NCBI RefSeq assembly: GCF_007830155.1
Contig: NZ_VLKY01000015.1
Coordinates: 20,125-84,124, forward strand
Origin: Pseudomonas duriflava
GTDB lineage: Bacteria; Pseudomonadota; Gammaproteobacteria; Pseudomonadales; Pseudomonadaceae
DNA length: 64,000 bases
Direction: 5' to 3'
The translations under genes were made by a program, and so were the position numbers. A model generated the notes under the pieces. The model worked only from the letters and a program-made list of their open reading frames with translations. It did not search any database and was not told the origin of the DNA. Within the stretch, counting starts at the first letter, position 1. The number at the start of each line of letters is the position of its first letter. Of this stretch, positions 29,892 through 39,760 are shown one piece after another.

Positions 29892-32800
29892 TTATTTGGT
29901 TACGCTAAACACCATACTCATCGGCCCACTCCCCTCATGCCGCAGGTACTTCACCTTCCCGTAATAAATAAAAGGTGCCGCCTTGCCAGCCTCTAGCTTG
30001 TGCTCCCGTACAAATAGATGAATAGCGATTCCCAGCCGTTCGTGCTCAATTAGCTCCTTGCCTTTCTTGCTTTGAGGCGTGGTCGCGTTCTGGCTTTGCC
30101 AATGAAAAGTGTGCTGATTGCCCCAATGATCCAGGTATTTATGCTCCTCGGCTTTGCCCTGCTTATTCAGCGTTACGAGCAGTACGTGAGCCTTCTGTTC
30201 GGGCAGTACGACGTGACCAACATTCCAGTTGCCTGGATTAAACGTGACATTGAACAGCGCAGGAATATCCTCGCGCAAAAAACGCTGACCTATCGCCATT
30301 TCCAACGGATCTAGCACTGCTTTAAGCCGAGCGAAGGTACGCAGCTGTTCGCGTAGTTCCTCCGTTACCGATATATCAGCATAATCCGGGTTGTTAGCGC
30401 GTAATGTATAGCTGCCGTCCTTTTCCTTGAGGATGACACGCAGGAGGTACTGGTTATCTCCGGCCCCATCCTGGCGCTCGATAGCGAGGGTCGAGCCGGT
30501 GATACTGCCTGCTGACTTTGAGTCCATGTGTTCCAACAACAAGTAGTCTCCATCTAGGATGGGCCGTTTACCTCCATTCATGGAATTACCGGACGCGCGA
30601 GCGATGAAGTGCCGGGTCGGGTCTAGACGGCCGAAGCTCTCGCCAATACGACGATACTCCTCGCTATCAGCATGACCCGTTTTGAAGTGACCGCAGGCAA
30701 TTTTCAGATTAGGGAAGAATGGCAACTCAGTACCGGCTGGCTCTTCCTTCCGCATTGGGATGACAGGTACCAACGTTTCAGACTGACGAGCCGTGTATTG
30801 TGCCAAGCGACAGTCGAGCACTTCCTGCACTAGATCGGTAAAGGTTTCTCGATTATCAGGCACAACGCTGAAACGTGGCTGAAAGCGGCCTTCATCTACT
30901 TTAAAGAAAGCATCAGCTTTACTTTTATTACCACCGATCCAGGCATTAATCGGGTTGGCTTGCCAATAGCGCAGCCATGCGAGATCGCTACCGTTAACAA
31001 GCCCAGGCAAGTCGCTTAAGAACGTGCGGCGGCGCTGCAGTACCGTCCAGGAACGTTCGGCCAGCTCCGCTTCGGTAGGCGGTAGCTGCCAGCCATCCAG
31101 CTCTTGGAAAGCTTCCAACAGGATCATCTTGAAGCTTTTAGTCATCGGCGTGGTTTCCAGCTCACGCAGGAAGACCTTATGCGTCTCGACCATTACAAGT
31201 TGCTTGCTGTCTAGGTCGCCTTGGGCTGCTACTAGTGCAAACCAATTGCCGTACTGCTTGCGCATCTGTTGCAGACTGGCACCCGCGCGATAGAACTCAG
31301 TAAGCGTTGGTCGGCGATTGAGGCTTTCGCGCAAGGCCAGGTAGTGACCTTGAATACCGTCACCATCCAGCGACTTGAGGAAGTCGATCAGCTGCAAGTC
31401 ATAGTTTACTAAGCAGCCTTCGGGCAGTTCCAGCTGTTGCGACTGGGCCGCACGAGCATAATCGGCTAACTGCCGATGGGTCATACTCCGCCCCATGAGC
31501 GCCTGTGGTTTGTGTAAAAAGCTCTGGTGGTTGCCGATGAAGTCCAGCACCACCAAATGGTCTTTACCTTCGGCCCGACGCAATCCTCGACCTAGTTGCT
31601 GGAGAAAGAGAATCTTAGACTCGGTTGGCCTTAGCATCATGACAGTGTCGATAGCAGGCAAGTCGACGCCTTCGTTGAAGAGATCAACTGAAAAGATTGC
31701 CGCCAAGCGACCATCGCTTAGTTGCTCTAGGGCCTCTCCTCGGGCGAGCTCTGAGCCAGCGTATATAGCAGCAGCTTGAATGCCCGCCTTGCGAAACTGC
31801 TTGGCCATAAACTCAGCATGGCGAATGGAGATGCAGAATGCCAATGTGCGCTTCTGTGCATACTGACGCCACGTGCGTAAAGCGTGACGGGCCCGTCCGA
31901 GCGTAGCGAGCCGGCTAGCCAGTTGTTCAGGATCGAAACGCCCATTGCGCCAAGGTATGGACTGATAGTCCACGTCTTCATCGAAGATACCGTAGTAGCG
32001 GAACGGCACGAGCAAACGCGCCTGGATACCATGGAATAAATCCGTCTGGAAAACCAAGTTGTCATCGCATAACGAGAGTATGTCTGAACAATCGGTGCGA
32101 TCTGGAGTGGCGGTGAGGCCGAGCAAAAAGGCCGGTAAGAAATGGTTGAGCAAATGCCGGTAAGTAGGCGCGGCAGCGTGGTGAAATTCATCCACTACGA
32201 TGTAATCGAAATGGCGCGGCGAGAAGCGCTGCAGGTGCTCGTTACGTCCTAGCGTCTGGATCGATGCGCAAAGCACCTCGACTTCCACATCCCGCTGCCG
32301 GCCCATGTAGTAACCCACACGTAAACCGGGACGAATACGTACGAAGGTTTCGGCTGCTTGGTGCAGAATTTCCTCTCGGTGCGCCACAAACAACACACGT
32401 TTAGCGCCGAACTGCCTGGCGTCGAACGCAGCAAGCCAGGTTTTGCCTAAACCGGTCGCAAGAACGACTAATCCGCGCTGATAGCCTTCTGCACGGGTTT
32501 TATCGAGCGCGGCCAACGCCTCATTTTGTATTGATGTTGGGGTAGGAGGTGGCTTGATCTCCTCTTCGACGCCGATGGGCGCTAGAGTAGGCGGCTTCTT
32601 GCGCCGCGCCTCATAAGCATCAATCCAGGCGTGCGTTAGCGGCTTAGAACGTGGATCAGCGAATAACGTTTCGAAGCGGTCACAGGCTTCGAGAAATCCA
32701 TTATCGCCAGGATAGTCGATGCGATAGTTCCACTCTAGGCCATTACGTAATGCCTTACGGCTGATGTTGCTAGAGCCAATAAAAGCCTGACCGTGCACGT

Positions 32801-33752
32801 TATTCGGGTCGTCCTGCGTCACGAATAGGTATGCCTTCAAATGGAAGCTGTGCGGTCCTTTGCATTCATAAACGCGCACTTCGGCACCAGCGTCCTGCAG
32901 CAGCATCAATCGACGCAGGGCCTCCACATCCGTTACATCGAAGTAATCACTGGTAAGGATACGTACACGCGCAGGCATAAACGCCGCCTCGTGCTCACCT
33001 GCGGGTTGAAGCTTGACGTGCAGGTCATCGATCAGCAGATCCAGCCCGCCCGTCATGACGAACGCAACGGCCATATCGATCTTTCTTGCACTATTGATAG
33101 CGGCGAGCAAGTGCGGCAGAAAATGATCTTGGCCGCCTGTTACTAGGCGCTGCCTAGGTGCCTCAGCGCGGCAAGCCAACAGGTTTATCCATTGCTCATC
33201 ACGACCAGGGCGCTGATCGCGGGTATGCCAGATCTTGATGTCAGCAACATCGTCCACAGTAGCCAGCCACTCACGTAGTTGTTCCTCGTCAGCATCTGTA
33301 AAGCGTCGTCCACCCTGCTCCCGCTCGCCCCGTCCAAGTTTGAAACTACAGTAGAAGGTTCCGCCCGGTTTCAGTCCCCGCCAGAGACTGGCTAGCACTT
33401 TGGGCATCTTTATCTGTGGAACATGCAATAAGCTGGCGCAAGCCCAGATTCCATCGTAAACGTGGACTTCACTAAACTGAGAGAAACGAAGTACCTGTAC
33501 CGGTTGCCCTAGATAATCGCTGGCAAGGTCCGCTAACGCCGGCGAAGCATCAAAAGCCGAGACTTGGTAACCCAGCTGAAGAAAGGCTTTGGCATCTCGC
33601 CCAGAGCCACAGCCAGCATCAAGTATGTAACCACCAGCCGGGATTCTGGCGAGAAATTGCATGTGTAGTTCATGCATATCAACTTCGGCAGTTTCAGCGA
33701 AAAACTGTGCAGCATGCTGTTGGTAATAATCGTACGTACTGTTCAATGTCAC
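29892..33752 (-). CDS. Multidomain methyltransferase / PLD nuclease / SF2 helicase / S24-like / DUF3427 protein
   Basis: From the GTG at 33752 the product is 1286 residues and starts MTLNSTYDYYQQHAAQFF, the usual start of its first domain; a TTG at 33794 is the alternative. Visible domains: class I SAM methyltransferase (LDAGCGSGRDAKAF, about 45-57); phospholipase-D-like nuclease with one HxK motif (FHLKAYLF, about 303-310) and GSSNIS (326-331); SF2 helicase with Walker A ATGLGKT (432-438), DEFH box (521-524), TATP and QQLGRGLR (717-724); an S24/LexA-like fold with ASGNSM and DGDYLLLE (about 1053-1072); and a C-terminal DUF3427-type domain (FHWQSQN, then IHLFVRE). Nuclease plus translocase plus damage-sensor-like fold suggests DNA defence or repair; this is inference. 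The methyltransferase lacks an NPPY-type motif, so it is not an obvious DNA methylase. Confidence 0.82.
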   Translation of the reverse strand: MTLNSTYDYYQQHAAQFFAETAEVDMHELHMQFLARIPAGGYILDAGCGSGRDAKAFLQLGYQVSAFDASPALADLASDYLGQPVQVLRFSQFSEVHVYDGIWACASLLHVPQIKMPKVLASLWRGLKPGGTFYCSFKLGRGEREQGGRRFTDADEEQLREWLATVDDVADIKIWHTRDQRPGRDEQWINLLACRAEAPRQRLVTGGQDHFLPHLLAAINSARKIDMAVAFVMTGGLDLLIDDLHVKLQPAGEHEAAFMPARVRILTSDYFDVTDVEALRRLMLLQDAGAEVRVYECKGPHSFHLKAYLFVTQDDPNNVHGQAFIGSSNISRKALRNGLEWNYRIDYPGDNGFLEACDRFETLFADPRSKPLTHAWIDAYEARRKKPPTLAPIGVEEEIKPPPTPTSIQNEALAALDKTRAEGYQRGLVVLATGLGKTWLAAFDARQFGAKRVLFVAHREEILHQAAETFVRIRPGLRVGYYMGRQRDVEVEVLCASIQTLGRNEHLQRFSPRHFDYIVVDEFHHAAAPTYRHLLNHFLPAFLLGLTATPDRTDCSDILSLCDDNLVFQTDLFHGIQARLLVPFRYYGIFDEDVDYQSIPWRNGRFDPEQLASRLATLGRARHALRTWRQYAQKRTLAFCISIRHAEFMAKQFRKAGIQAAAIYAGSELARGEALEQLSDGRLAAIFSVDLFNEGVDLPAIDTVMMLRPTESKILFLQQLGRGLRRAEGKDHLVVLDFIGNHQSFLHKPQALMGRSMTHRQLADYARAAQSQQLELPEGCLVNYDLQLIDFLKSLDGDGIQGHYLALRESLNRRPTLTEFYRAGASLQQMRKQYGNWFALVAAQGDLDSKQLVMVETHKVFLRELETTPMTKSFKMILLEAFQELDGWQLPPTEAELAERSWTVLQRRRTFLSDLPGLVNGSDLAWLRYWQANPINAWIGGNKSKADAFFKVDEGRFQPRFSVVPDNRETFTDLVQEVLDCRLAQYTARQSETLVPVIPMRKEEPAGTELPFFPNLKIACGHFKTGHADSEEYRRIGESFGRLDPTRHFIARASGNSMNGGKRPILDGDYLLLEHMDSKSAGSITGSTLAIERQDGAGDNQYLLRVILKEKDGSYTLRANNPDYADISVTEELREQLRTFARLKAVLDPLEMAIGQRFLREDIPALFNVTFNPGNWNVGHVVLPEQKAHVLLVTLNKQGKAEEHKYLDHWGNQHTFHWQSQNATTPQSKKGKELIEHERLGIAIHLFVREHKLEAGKAAPFIYYGKVKYLRHEGSGPMSMVFSVTK

Positions 33753-34135
33753 GTCTCTATGCAAGCGACCCGATCTAGATATCGGCCCTAACAATAGCAG
33801 GTAGATTTATAGATCCAGGCACCATACATCCTCGGTATATCATCCTGCATCTCCTGCACCCAACGCCGGAGGCATGCCAGGCGTTTATTGCTCGCCACAT
33901 TCTCATCGGTATTTCGGCAAGCCGGAAGAATCTAGTGGCCTTCCTAGCCTTGCCCCTCGCCTGTTACCTAACTGGCAGACTGCGTAACCCGCATGGCCTG
34001 CTCTGGTACGCTACCGTCACATACCTTCCGACAGTGGCTGCCGTAGCGCAAACGAACACCTCCATGTCGGCTCTGGACATTCTTGCTAGATGGGTCGGCA
34101 CCAAGATTGGCACCCCCTCTAACCGGAGCGTCATC
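33753..34135. other. 383-bp intergenic region without a supported gene
   Basis: This divergent region separates the multidomain helicase gene from the cupin gene. The frame upstream of the cupin start is open, but nothing in it resembles a known protein and the cupin ATG has its own ribosome site. Confidence 0.4.
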
Positions 34136-34483
34136 ATGGCCAATCAACCTATCACCGTCCTACGCAACACCCAACCCATGCCCGTGGTCGATGCCTGCAA
34201 GTGGGAGCGCATCGAAGGCGATCCACATACTGTCAACCTCAACGCCTATACCTCCGAAGACGGTAGCAAGATCATGGGGACTTGGATTTGCACACCTGGG
34301 AAATGGCGCGTTGAATACGTGAAGTGGGAGTATTGCCACTTCCAGGAAGGTTATTGCGTGATCACGCCAGACGGAATGGAGCCGATCCATCTTAAGGCCG
34401 GCGATATTTTTGTGGTCGAGCCCGGCATGACTGGCACTTGGGAAGTGATCGAGACGGTGCGTAAGTATTTCGTATTTGCCTGA
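34136..34483 (+). CDS. Small cupin-fold protein (cupin_3/DUF861 type)
   Basis: The 115-residue product from the ATG at 34136 (GGAG site seven bases upstream) starts MANQPITVLRN and has the cupin barrel signature: GTWICTPGKWRVEYVKWEYCHFQEG, then HLKAGDIFVVEPGMTGTWEV. The metal-binding histidine pattern is only partly kept, as usual for the cupin_3 subfamily, which binds small acids or sugars. The upstream frame is open for another 67 codons, but those residues do not resemble the family. Neighbours give no hint about its substrate. Confidence 0.82.
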   Translation: MANQPITVLRNTQPMPVVDACKWERIEGDPHTVNLNAYTSEDGSKIMGTWICTPGKWRVEYVKWEYCHFQEGYCVITPDGMEPIHLKAGDIFVVEPGMTGTWEVIETVRKYFVFA

Positions 34484-34595
34484 CGATATCGGCCCTTGCC
34501 GCTCTGATGTTGGATGCGGCATTGCATGGAGGGGATACCTCTCCATGCGTACGCTTAATGAGCAGAGTGCAACAGGTATCGCTTTGCTCTATTTG

Positions 34596-35024
34596 TCAGT
34601 CGATCCGCTCGATCTTCACCGGGCCTGTGCCATCCTCTACCAGATCGACTCGCTTGGCAGCGGCGCGTGAGAGGTCGATGATGCGCCCACGTACAAAGGG
34701 GCCTCGATCGTTGATGCGAACGACAACCTGCTTATTGTTCTCAAGGTTCGTGACGCGCACCTTGGAGCCGAGCGGAAGCGTTTTGTGCGCCGCTACAAGC
34801 ATGTTGTTATTAAACGTCTCGCCGCTGGCGGTTTCTCTGCCATGAAATTTCTGTGAGTAATACGAAGCCTTACCCTTTTGCTCGAACGTCTTCTTTGCTT
34901 TTGTTTCTTTCTTAGCGGTGCTGACAGCGTCTGCGGCCGGGCTTTCAGGCTTCTTGTCCTGGCAGGCAACACAGCCTAATAACAGAAAAGCAAAAAGCAA
35001 AAGGCGCTTTGATTGTGCGTACAT
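34596..35024 (-). CDS. RlpA-like double-psi beta-barrel lipoprotein
   Basis: From the ATG at 35024 (AAGAAGGG site) the product is 142 residues with a lipoprotein signal, lipobox LLGC at about 15-18. After a lysine- and alanine-rich linker comes the RlpA double-psi barrel: [36 protein letters not shown] and [18 protein letters not shown] with the conserved Asp in NDRGP. RlpA-type proteins cleave naked glycan strands at the septum. This copy lacks the C-terminal SPOR domain that targets RlpA to the septum, so it is a minimal paralogue. It is monocistronic. Confidence 0.88.
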   Translation of the reverse strand: MYAQSKRLLLFAFLLLGCVACQDKKPESPAADAVSTAKKETKAKKTFEQKGKASYYSQKFHGRETASGETFNNNMLVAAHKTLPLGSKVRVTNLENNKQVVVRINDRGPFVRGRIIDLSRAAAKRVDLVEDGTGPVKIERID

Positions 35025-35294
35025 GCTTATACCCTTCTTTATTATTAGCCCTGGTGAAAAAGCAAAGCAGTGGTAAGTGTTAACGCTTTGAGGTTTTGGA
35101 CTCCCCTCGTGTTCAGGACGATGGCACCCTAACATCATATTCCGTGATGAATTTCTCATGAAATTTGGGTATATGCCTCAATATTTAAAGCGCACAAGGT
35201 TACGCTAAGGGCCTTTAGGGCAGGCCATGAGTTATGCATTAGAGCTGGCTAAACGCATTGCCAGGGCTCAATAGAGCCCCAGCAAAAAGGAATA

Positions 35295-36485
35295 TCAAAG
35301 CGGATTGGCTTTGAGTGCCTGAGCAAAACGCAGGGTCATGAAATAGCAGAAAGCCAAGCCAGCAAAGGCCAATATACCGCCTACTACCCCAATGTAAGAC
35401 AAGCCTATATGGGTGCCGACCACACTGCCTAGCAAGGCCCCGCCCCCAATACCGATGTTGTAGATGCCTGAGAATAAGGCCATGGCCACGTCGGTTGCAT
35501 CCTTGGCAAGAGCCAGAACCTTAGCCTGCAAGGCAAGCCCAAAGCACATGATGGCGACGCCCCACAGAATGCTCAGCCCTCCCAGGAGATAAACATGCTG
35601 CGCGAAAGGCAGCAGTACCAGCAGGCAGAGCGTCAGCCAAGCAATAGCTGTAATCAGGAATCCATTGGGGTACTCGATGCTGTACCGGCTGAACAGGAAG
35701 GAGCCTATAACGCCTGCCCCACCGAATAGGAGCAGCAGGACGGTGGTCATGTTGCCGCTCAGGTGAGCGACTTGCTGGGCAAACGGCTCGATGTAGCTAT
35801 AACCGGTAAAGTGAGCGGTTACTACCACGACCGTCAGCACGTAGATACATATCAGCGCAGGACGCTTGAACAGCACAGGCAGGCTGCTCAAAGAGCCTGA
35901 ATTGTGACTAGGCAGTAGAGGTAGCGCCTTTGCCAGCCAAATCGCCGTGATTACGGCAAGACCTGCGATAGTCATGAAGGTAGTTCGCCAACCTAGCGTC
36001 TCACCTAGTACACGCCCCAGCGGAATGCCCAATACCATGGCAAGACAGGTGCCCGTCGCAAGCAGGCTGAGGGCCTGGGTCTGTTTGCCCTCTGGGGCCA
36101 CACGAACAGCCAAGGATGCCGTAATGGACCAAAACACGGCATGGGCAAACGCAATACCGATTCGGCTGACCACCAGCACCGTGAAATTCGAGGCCATCCC
36201 TGACACGATGTGGCTAGCAATGAACACAATGAAGACAATGATAAGCAACCGACGGCGCTCGATATTACGTGTGACCAGCATCATTGGCAGCGACATCAGG
36301 GCCACTACCCAGGCATAGATGGTCAGCATCAACCCCACCTGGGACGGCAGCATGTCAAAGCTTTTGCCAATGTCGCTCAACAGCGCGACCGGTACGAACT
36401 CGGTGGTATTAAAAATAAAAGCGCCGAAGGCCAATGCAATAACACTGAGCCAACTCGAAGGTCGAGCATCAACAGGTGTGTTCAT
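35295..36485 (-). CDS. MFS exporter of the SotB/YdeA sugar-efflux type
   Basis: The 396-residue protein has twelve predicted membrane segments and the MFS DHA1 layout. The first segment reads [19 protein letters not shown], and [13 protein letters not shown] with [15 protein letters not shown] are typical of SotB, which exports arabinose or IPTG-like sugars in E. coli. The conserved motif between TM2 and TM3 ([10 protein letters not shown]) is present. The ATG at 36485 gives the family start; a TTG at 36572 would add 29 unrelated residues. Substrate here is inference. Confidence 0.85.
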   Translation of the reverse strand: MNTPVDARPSSWLSVIALAFGAFIFNTTEFVPVALLSDIGKSFDMLPSQVGLMLTIYAWVVALMSLPMMLVTRNIERRRLLIIVFIVFIASHIVSGMASNFTVLVVSRIGIAFAHAVFWSITASLAVRVAPEGKQTQALSLLATGTCLAMVLGIPLGRVLGETLGWRTTFMTIAGLAVITAIWLAKALPLLPSHNSGSLSSLPVLFKRPALICIYVLTVVVVTAHFTGYSYIEPFAQQVAHLSGNMTTVLLLLFGGAGVIGSFLFSRYSIEYPNGFLITAIAWLTLCLLVLLPFAQHVYLLGGLSILWGVAIMCFGLALQAKVLALAKDATDVAMALFSGIYNIGIGGGALLGSVVGTHIGLSYIGVVGGILAFAGLAFCYFMTLRFAQALKANPL

Positions 36486-36852
36486 GAAGTCAGGTCTATT
36501 ACTCAAGTGATAGTGTCGATAAGAAAGGCAGCTCTTGAAACAACAGCCAGCATGCAACGACACCTCTGACAAAATAGGCGGATGAGAAATTCATGCTAGC
36601 GAAGCTCTTGCACGGCAAACGCCGCCGATGATCTTAACGATCATGGCGTTAGACGACAGTGAAGAGCGTTTTTATAGAAGGGGAACGGCCTGAGCAGTAA
36701 AATTTTACGCCTCATGCATGGCTTCGACAACACGCACTCAGTGATAAGACTCCTCGGCTAGTTACCTTTACTCGCTTCTGATGTTGGTCCTACGCATACC
36801 GCTCAGGCAAAGCCGCAGGCGCTTCGAAGAAAGAAGCGCCTTATGGAAAATG
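36486..36852. other. 367-bp intergenic region with one dyad
   Basis: No gene is supported. ATGATC-TTAAC-GATCAT at 36628-36644 is a perfect 6-bp dyad upstream of the MFS gene and could be an operator. Confidence 0.35.
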
Positions 36853-38133
36853 TCAGCCTAAGGATGGTTTAACGTACCCGTACCGGTAACGGCTGCTCCC
36901 GATCATAGGCGCCTCTTCCAGCCTGCTGGACACAACTCTTTGGTGATGCGTTTTCAGGGCCTGAACCACCAGCAGAAACGCAGTAGTTCCCTGATATTCG
37001 AAAATACCCTGCAAAGGCCATATGGTTAGAAAAGCCAGGAAAACGGCCAGGGTGAAATCCAGGTTCGAGTTAAGTTTGATAGCCGCCTTGTAATGAATGA
37101 ACAAGGCGATAGGAATAATGGCAAACGCCAAAAAGCCAAAACGGAAGATGGTACCTATTACACCGACATCCGAAAGAAAAAAGTAATTGCTGAAATACTG
37201 CCTGAAACCACCATTCCACATAAGGCTAAGGCTGCCGCTAGGCACCCAGTTGTACTCATCCAGATGATTCATGATGGCAGTAATGGTATTTCCGCGCACA
37301 TCATCCGTTGGCCCTTCTTCAACGGAATTCATGTAAAAGTCGATGTTGAGCCCCAACGCCTCTAGAAGATGCGGATTTGCCATGAGCGGAAACAGGATCA
37401 GGCTACCAAATACGATGGGCTTGATGGATTGGCTCTTCAAGACCAGCAGGGTGAATACGGCACATACCACAATTACCTGCCGCGTCTGCATCACGAACAC
37501 GATGGTGGCCAGGAAGACGAATGCGAGGAATGCATACAGCAGCTTGGACTTGAGTGCGCCGTTAATAGGCGATCGTCCCTTGCCTGCAAAATACACACAA
37601 AAGCAATAGGAAAAGATGATGGCTCCAGCACCGGGAGAGGCTCGTCCCGGACGGCTGAGATCAAGCACCTCATCGCGCAGATCCGGCAGCATTTTGAAGT
37701 AGAACATCCAGGACAGGATGACGGATAGCAGCCCTACCGCCAGAACGATGCTTTCAAATTGCGCAGCGGATACCCGCTTACTGAAATACAACAGCAGCAC
37801 AAAGGAGAAACAGTACAAGACTCGCCGCTCTTCAATAAGGCCAAAAAAGAGTGGCTGGCGGTAGAACAACTCAGCAAAAAGCGCTGGAAGCAGAACAAAG
37901 GTAAACGCCGAGAAAAAACAAAAAGCCAGGCCAATATTGTAATCATTCCTGCGAAAGCCGGGCGTGCTGAGCATGAATAACGTTGTAAACCCCAGGCATA
38001 TCGCCAGATACAGCTCACCGGTATATCTGATCCCGATTGGATTGGTGTTGCTTTGCTCGAATACGCCAAATTGAAAAATACAAATTGCTACTAACAATGC
38101 ATAAGAGACTGTGTTTTTTCTTACATGAGTCAT
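36853..38133 (-). CDS. O-antigen ligase/polymerase-like polytopic membrane protein
   Basis: The 426-residue product has about ten to twelve hydrophobic segments and one long periplasmic loop (about residues 265-330, NIDFYMNSVEEGPTDDVRGN) before the last helices, the topology of WaaL/Wzy-type O-antigen ligases and polymerases. The R-x-G-containing loop is compatible with that fold. The ATG at 38133 has a GGTGGAG site six bases upstream and is preferred to the frame start at 38157. No glycosyltransferase or sugar-nucleotide genes lie nearby, so it is an orphan and its substrate is unknown. Confidence 0.65.
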   Translation of the reverse strand: MTHVRKNTVSYALLVAICIFQFGVFEQSNTNPIGIRYTGELYLAICLGFTTLFMLSTPGFRRNDYNIGLAFCFFSAFTFVLLPALFAELFYRQPLFFGLIEERRVLYCFSFVLLLYFSKRVSAAQFESIVLAVGLLSVILSWMFYFKMLPDLRDEVLDLSRPGRASPGAGAIIFSYCFCVYFAGKGRSPINGALKSKLLYAFLAFVFLATIVFVMQTRQVIVVCAVFTLLVLKSQSIKPIVFGSLILFPLMANPHLLEALGLNIDFYMNSVEEGPTDDVRGNTITAIMNHLDEYNWVPSGSLSLMWNGGFRQYFSNYFFLSDVGVIGTIFRFGFLAFAIIPIALFIHYKAAIKLNSNLDFTLAVFLAFLTIWPLQGIFEYQGTTAFLLVVQALKTHHQRVVSSRLEEAPMIGSSRYRYGYVKPSLG

Positions 38134-38659
38134 TAAATCTCCACCTTCTTCCTGCAACTGTCTATCTGTTCAAGATGCTACGCTCGCCAGTGTTGGAATA
38201 AGGCCGAAACACGTGCCTAGCTGGCCGCTACGAGTGCCGTAATAGGCAAAAATGGGCCGCTTGAGACTTCAGTAACCAAGCGAAGTTGAAAATCGATTTC
38301 CCAGGATTATTAACAGCATCGTCATTGAGCATTGAGGTGTGGTACTAAAGCCGCATCGCGGGGCGAGCCCTACTGGAAACACGTCGTCGCTCGGCTCGAG
38401 AATTACGCTTCAAGCGGCACCTCTATGCTGAACAACCGTTCACGCTACAGTATTTCCGTTTGGCTTATTCGTACGGTGATGTCGTCCCAACACTTATGTT
38501 TAGCGCAAGTTGACGATACACACCGTGTTTTTCTGAGACATGGATTCCACATTGAGGGATTGATAGACCCTTTTGATCCTTCTGGCCTCGCGACGACATT
38601 TCATCAGAGTCGCCTATGCTTGAAAGGTCTTGATTGGCTCTAACGATAGGAAACCCAAA
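38134..38659. other. 526-bp region without a supported gene
   Basis: Several short frames exist, the longest on the plus strand at 38332-38643, but none has a family resemblance or a good ribosome site. Confidence 0.4.
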
Positions 38660-39071
38660 ATGCCTTCTCGCCTCGAAAAACAGGGTCGGTGCCTCTGCGG
38701 CGCCGTTGAGTTGACGATTAGCCTTCAAGAACGTTGCGTCAGTGCCTGTCATTGCCGCATGTGCCGCACCTGGGGTGGCGGGCCGCTGCTAGTCGTGCAT
38801 AGCGATATGCCGCCTCGCTTTAACCTCGGTAAAGGTGTATGGCACATCCGATTGGGCCGAGCGCGGATTTTGCACGGTTTGTGGAAGCCATCTGTTTTAT
38901 CGCCTTAAAGATGGCAGCTTTTATGCCGTGCCGGTCGGGCTGCTGCAGGACGATGATTGGACGTTCGACCTGCAAGTATTCATCGAGGAAAAACCTGCCT
39001 TTTACTGCTTCTCCAACCAGACAAAAACAATGACAGGCGAAGAAGTATTCGCCCAGGCATCGCCCGATTAA
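38660..39071 (+). pseudogene. GFA-family (glutathione-dependent formaldehyde-activating-like) protein, frameshifted
   Basis: The 5' part, from the ATG at 38660 after AGGAAAC, reads MPSRLEKQGRCLCGAVE and SACHCRMCRTWGG, the zinc-binding cysteines of the GFA/CENP-V fold. Near 38833 the frame is lost. The second half continues in the next frame as VYGTSDWAERGFCTVCGSHL, the third cysteine pair and typical GFA core, to the stop at 39071. Removing one A from the AAA at 38831-38833 restores a normal protein of about 136 residues. Either the gene is inactivated by one base or the read has an error. The family binds zinc; most members have no proven substrate. Confidence 0.85.
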
Positions 39072-39233
39072 GGACCGCCTTAAACCCAGATAAAGCGGGA
39101 GATATGCACTTGACCGGATTGCAATAACACGTTTTCAATCAGATTGATGAAATAACCTGTTTAGTCGTCTTTACTTGAGCTGAATTACCCTTTACGTCCT
39201 GTTGAATGACTTAATAACAACACGAGGGAGAAT

Positions 39234-39668
39234 ATGAAAACAGTAGCGGATATTTTGCGTTCCAAGCGGACCCAGGACGTTTATACCATCACGCCAGATG
39301 TCACTGTGCTTGATGCCTTGCGTGTAATGGCAGACAAGAATGTTGGTGCCCTTTTGATTACAGAAGAGGGTCAACTGGCTGGCATCGTGAGCGAGCGGGA
39401 TTATGCGCGTAAAGGTGTATTGCAAGGGCGCTCTTCTATTGGCACACAGGTGCGCGAGATTATGACAACAGAGGTCATTACCGTAACGCCAGCACAAAGC
39501 GTACTGGAATGCATGACGCTGATGACTGACCGGCACTTGCGCCATTTGCCCGTGATCGAGAATGGAAACCTGGTCGGGTTGTTGTCCATTGGGGACATCG
39601 TAAAAGACACGCTGGCTGAGAAAGACGGGCTGATTCAGCAACTGGAGCAGTACATTCGCGGCGAATGA
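39234..39668 (+). CDS. Two-CBS-domain protein
   Basis: The 144-residue protein consists of two CBS domains: TPDVTVLDALRVMADKNVGALLITEEGQLAGIVSERDYAR and TPAQSVLECMTLMTDRHLRHLPVIENGNLVGLLSIGDIV. The pair forms a Bateman module that usually binds adenine nucleotides such as AMP or NAD. The start has a CGAGGGAG site. It stands alone, so it may regulate a partner encoded elsewhere. Confidence 0.92.
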   Translation: MKTVADILRSKRTQDVYTITPDVTVLDALRVMADKNVGALLITEEGQLAGIVSERDYARKGVLQGRSSIGTQVREIMTTEVITVTPAQSVLECMTLMTDRHLRHLPVIENGNLVGLLSIGDIVKDTLAEKDGLIQQLEQYIRGE

Positions 39669-39760
39669 TGCCCGGTCTGGAATTTTGGCGCGGTCTAGAT
39701 AGTCCTGTATAGACGACACCTGTTACAGCTCGGCTTTTCCTTGTCCGCGGGAGGTTCGCT

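Noticed and set aside
29892..33752. Reading the locus as a restriction-modification enzyme
   Set aside because: The methyltransferase module lacks an NPPY/DPPY motif and looks like a TehB/UbiE-type small-molecule methyltransferase.
38332..38643. ORF of 103 codons before the GFA gene
   Set aside because: No ribosome site, no family resemblance and irregular composition.
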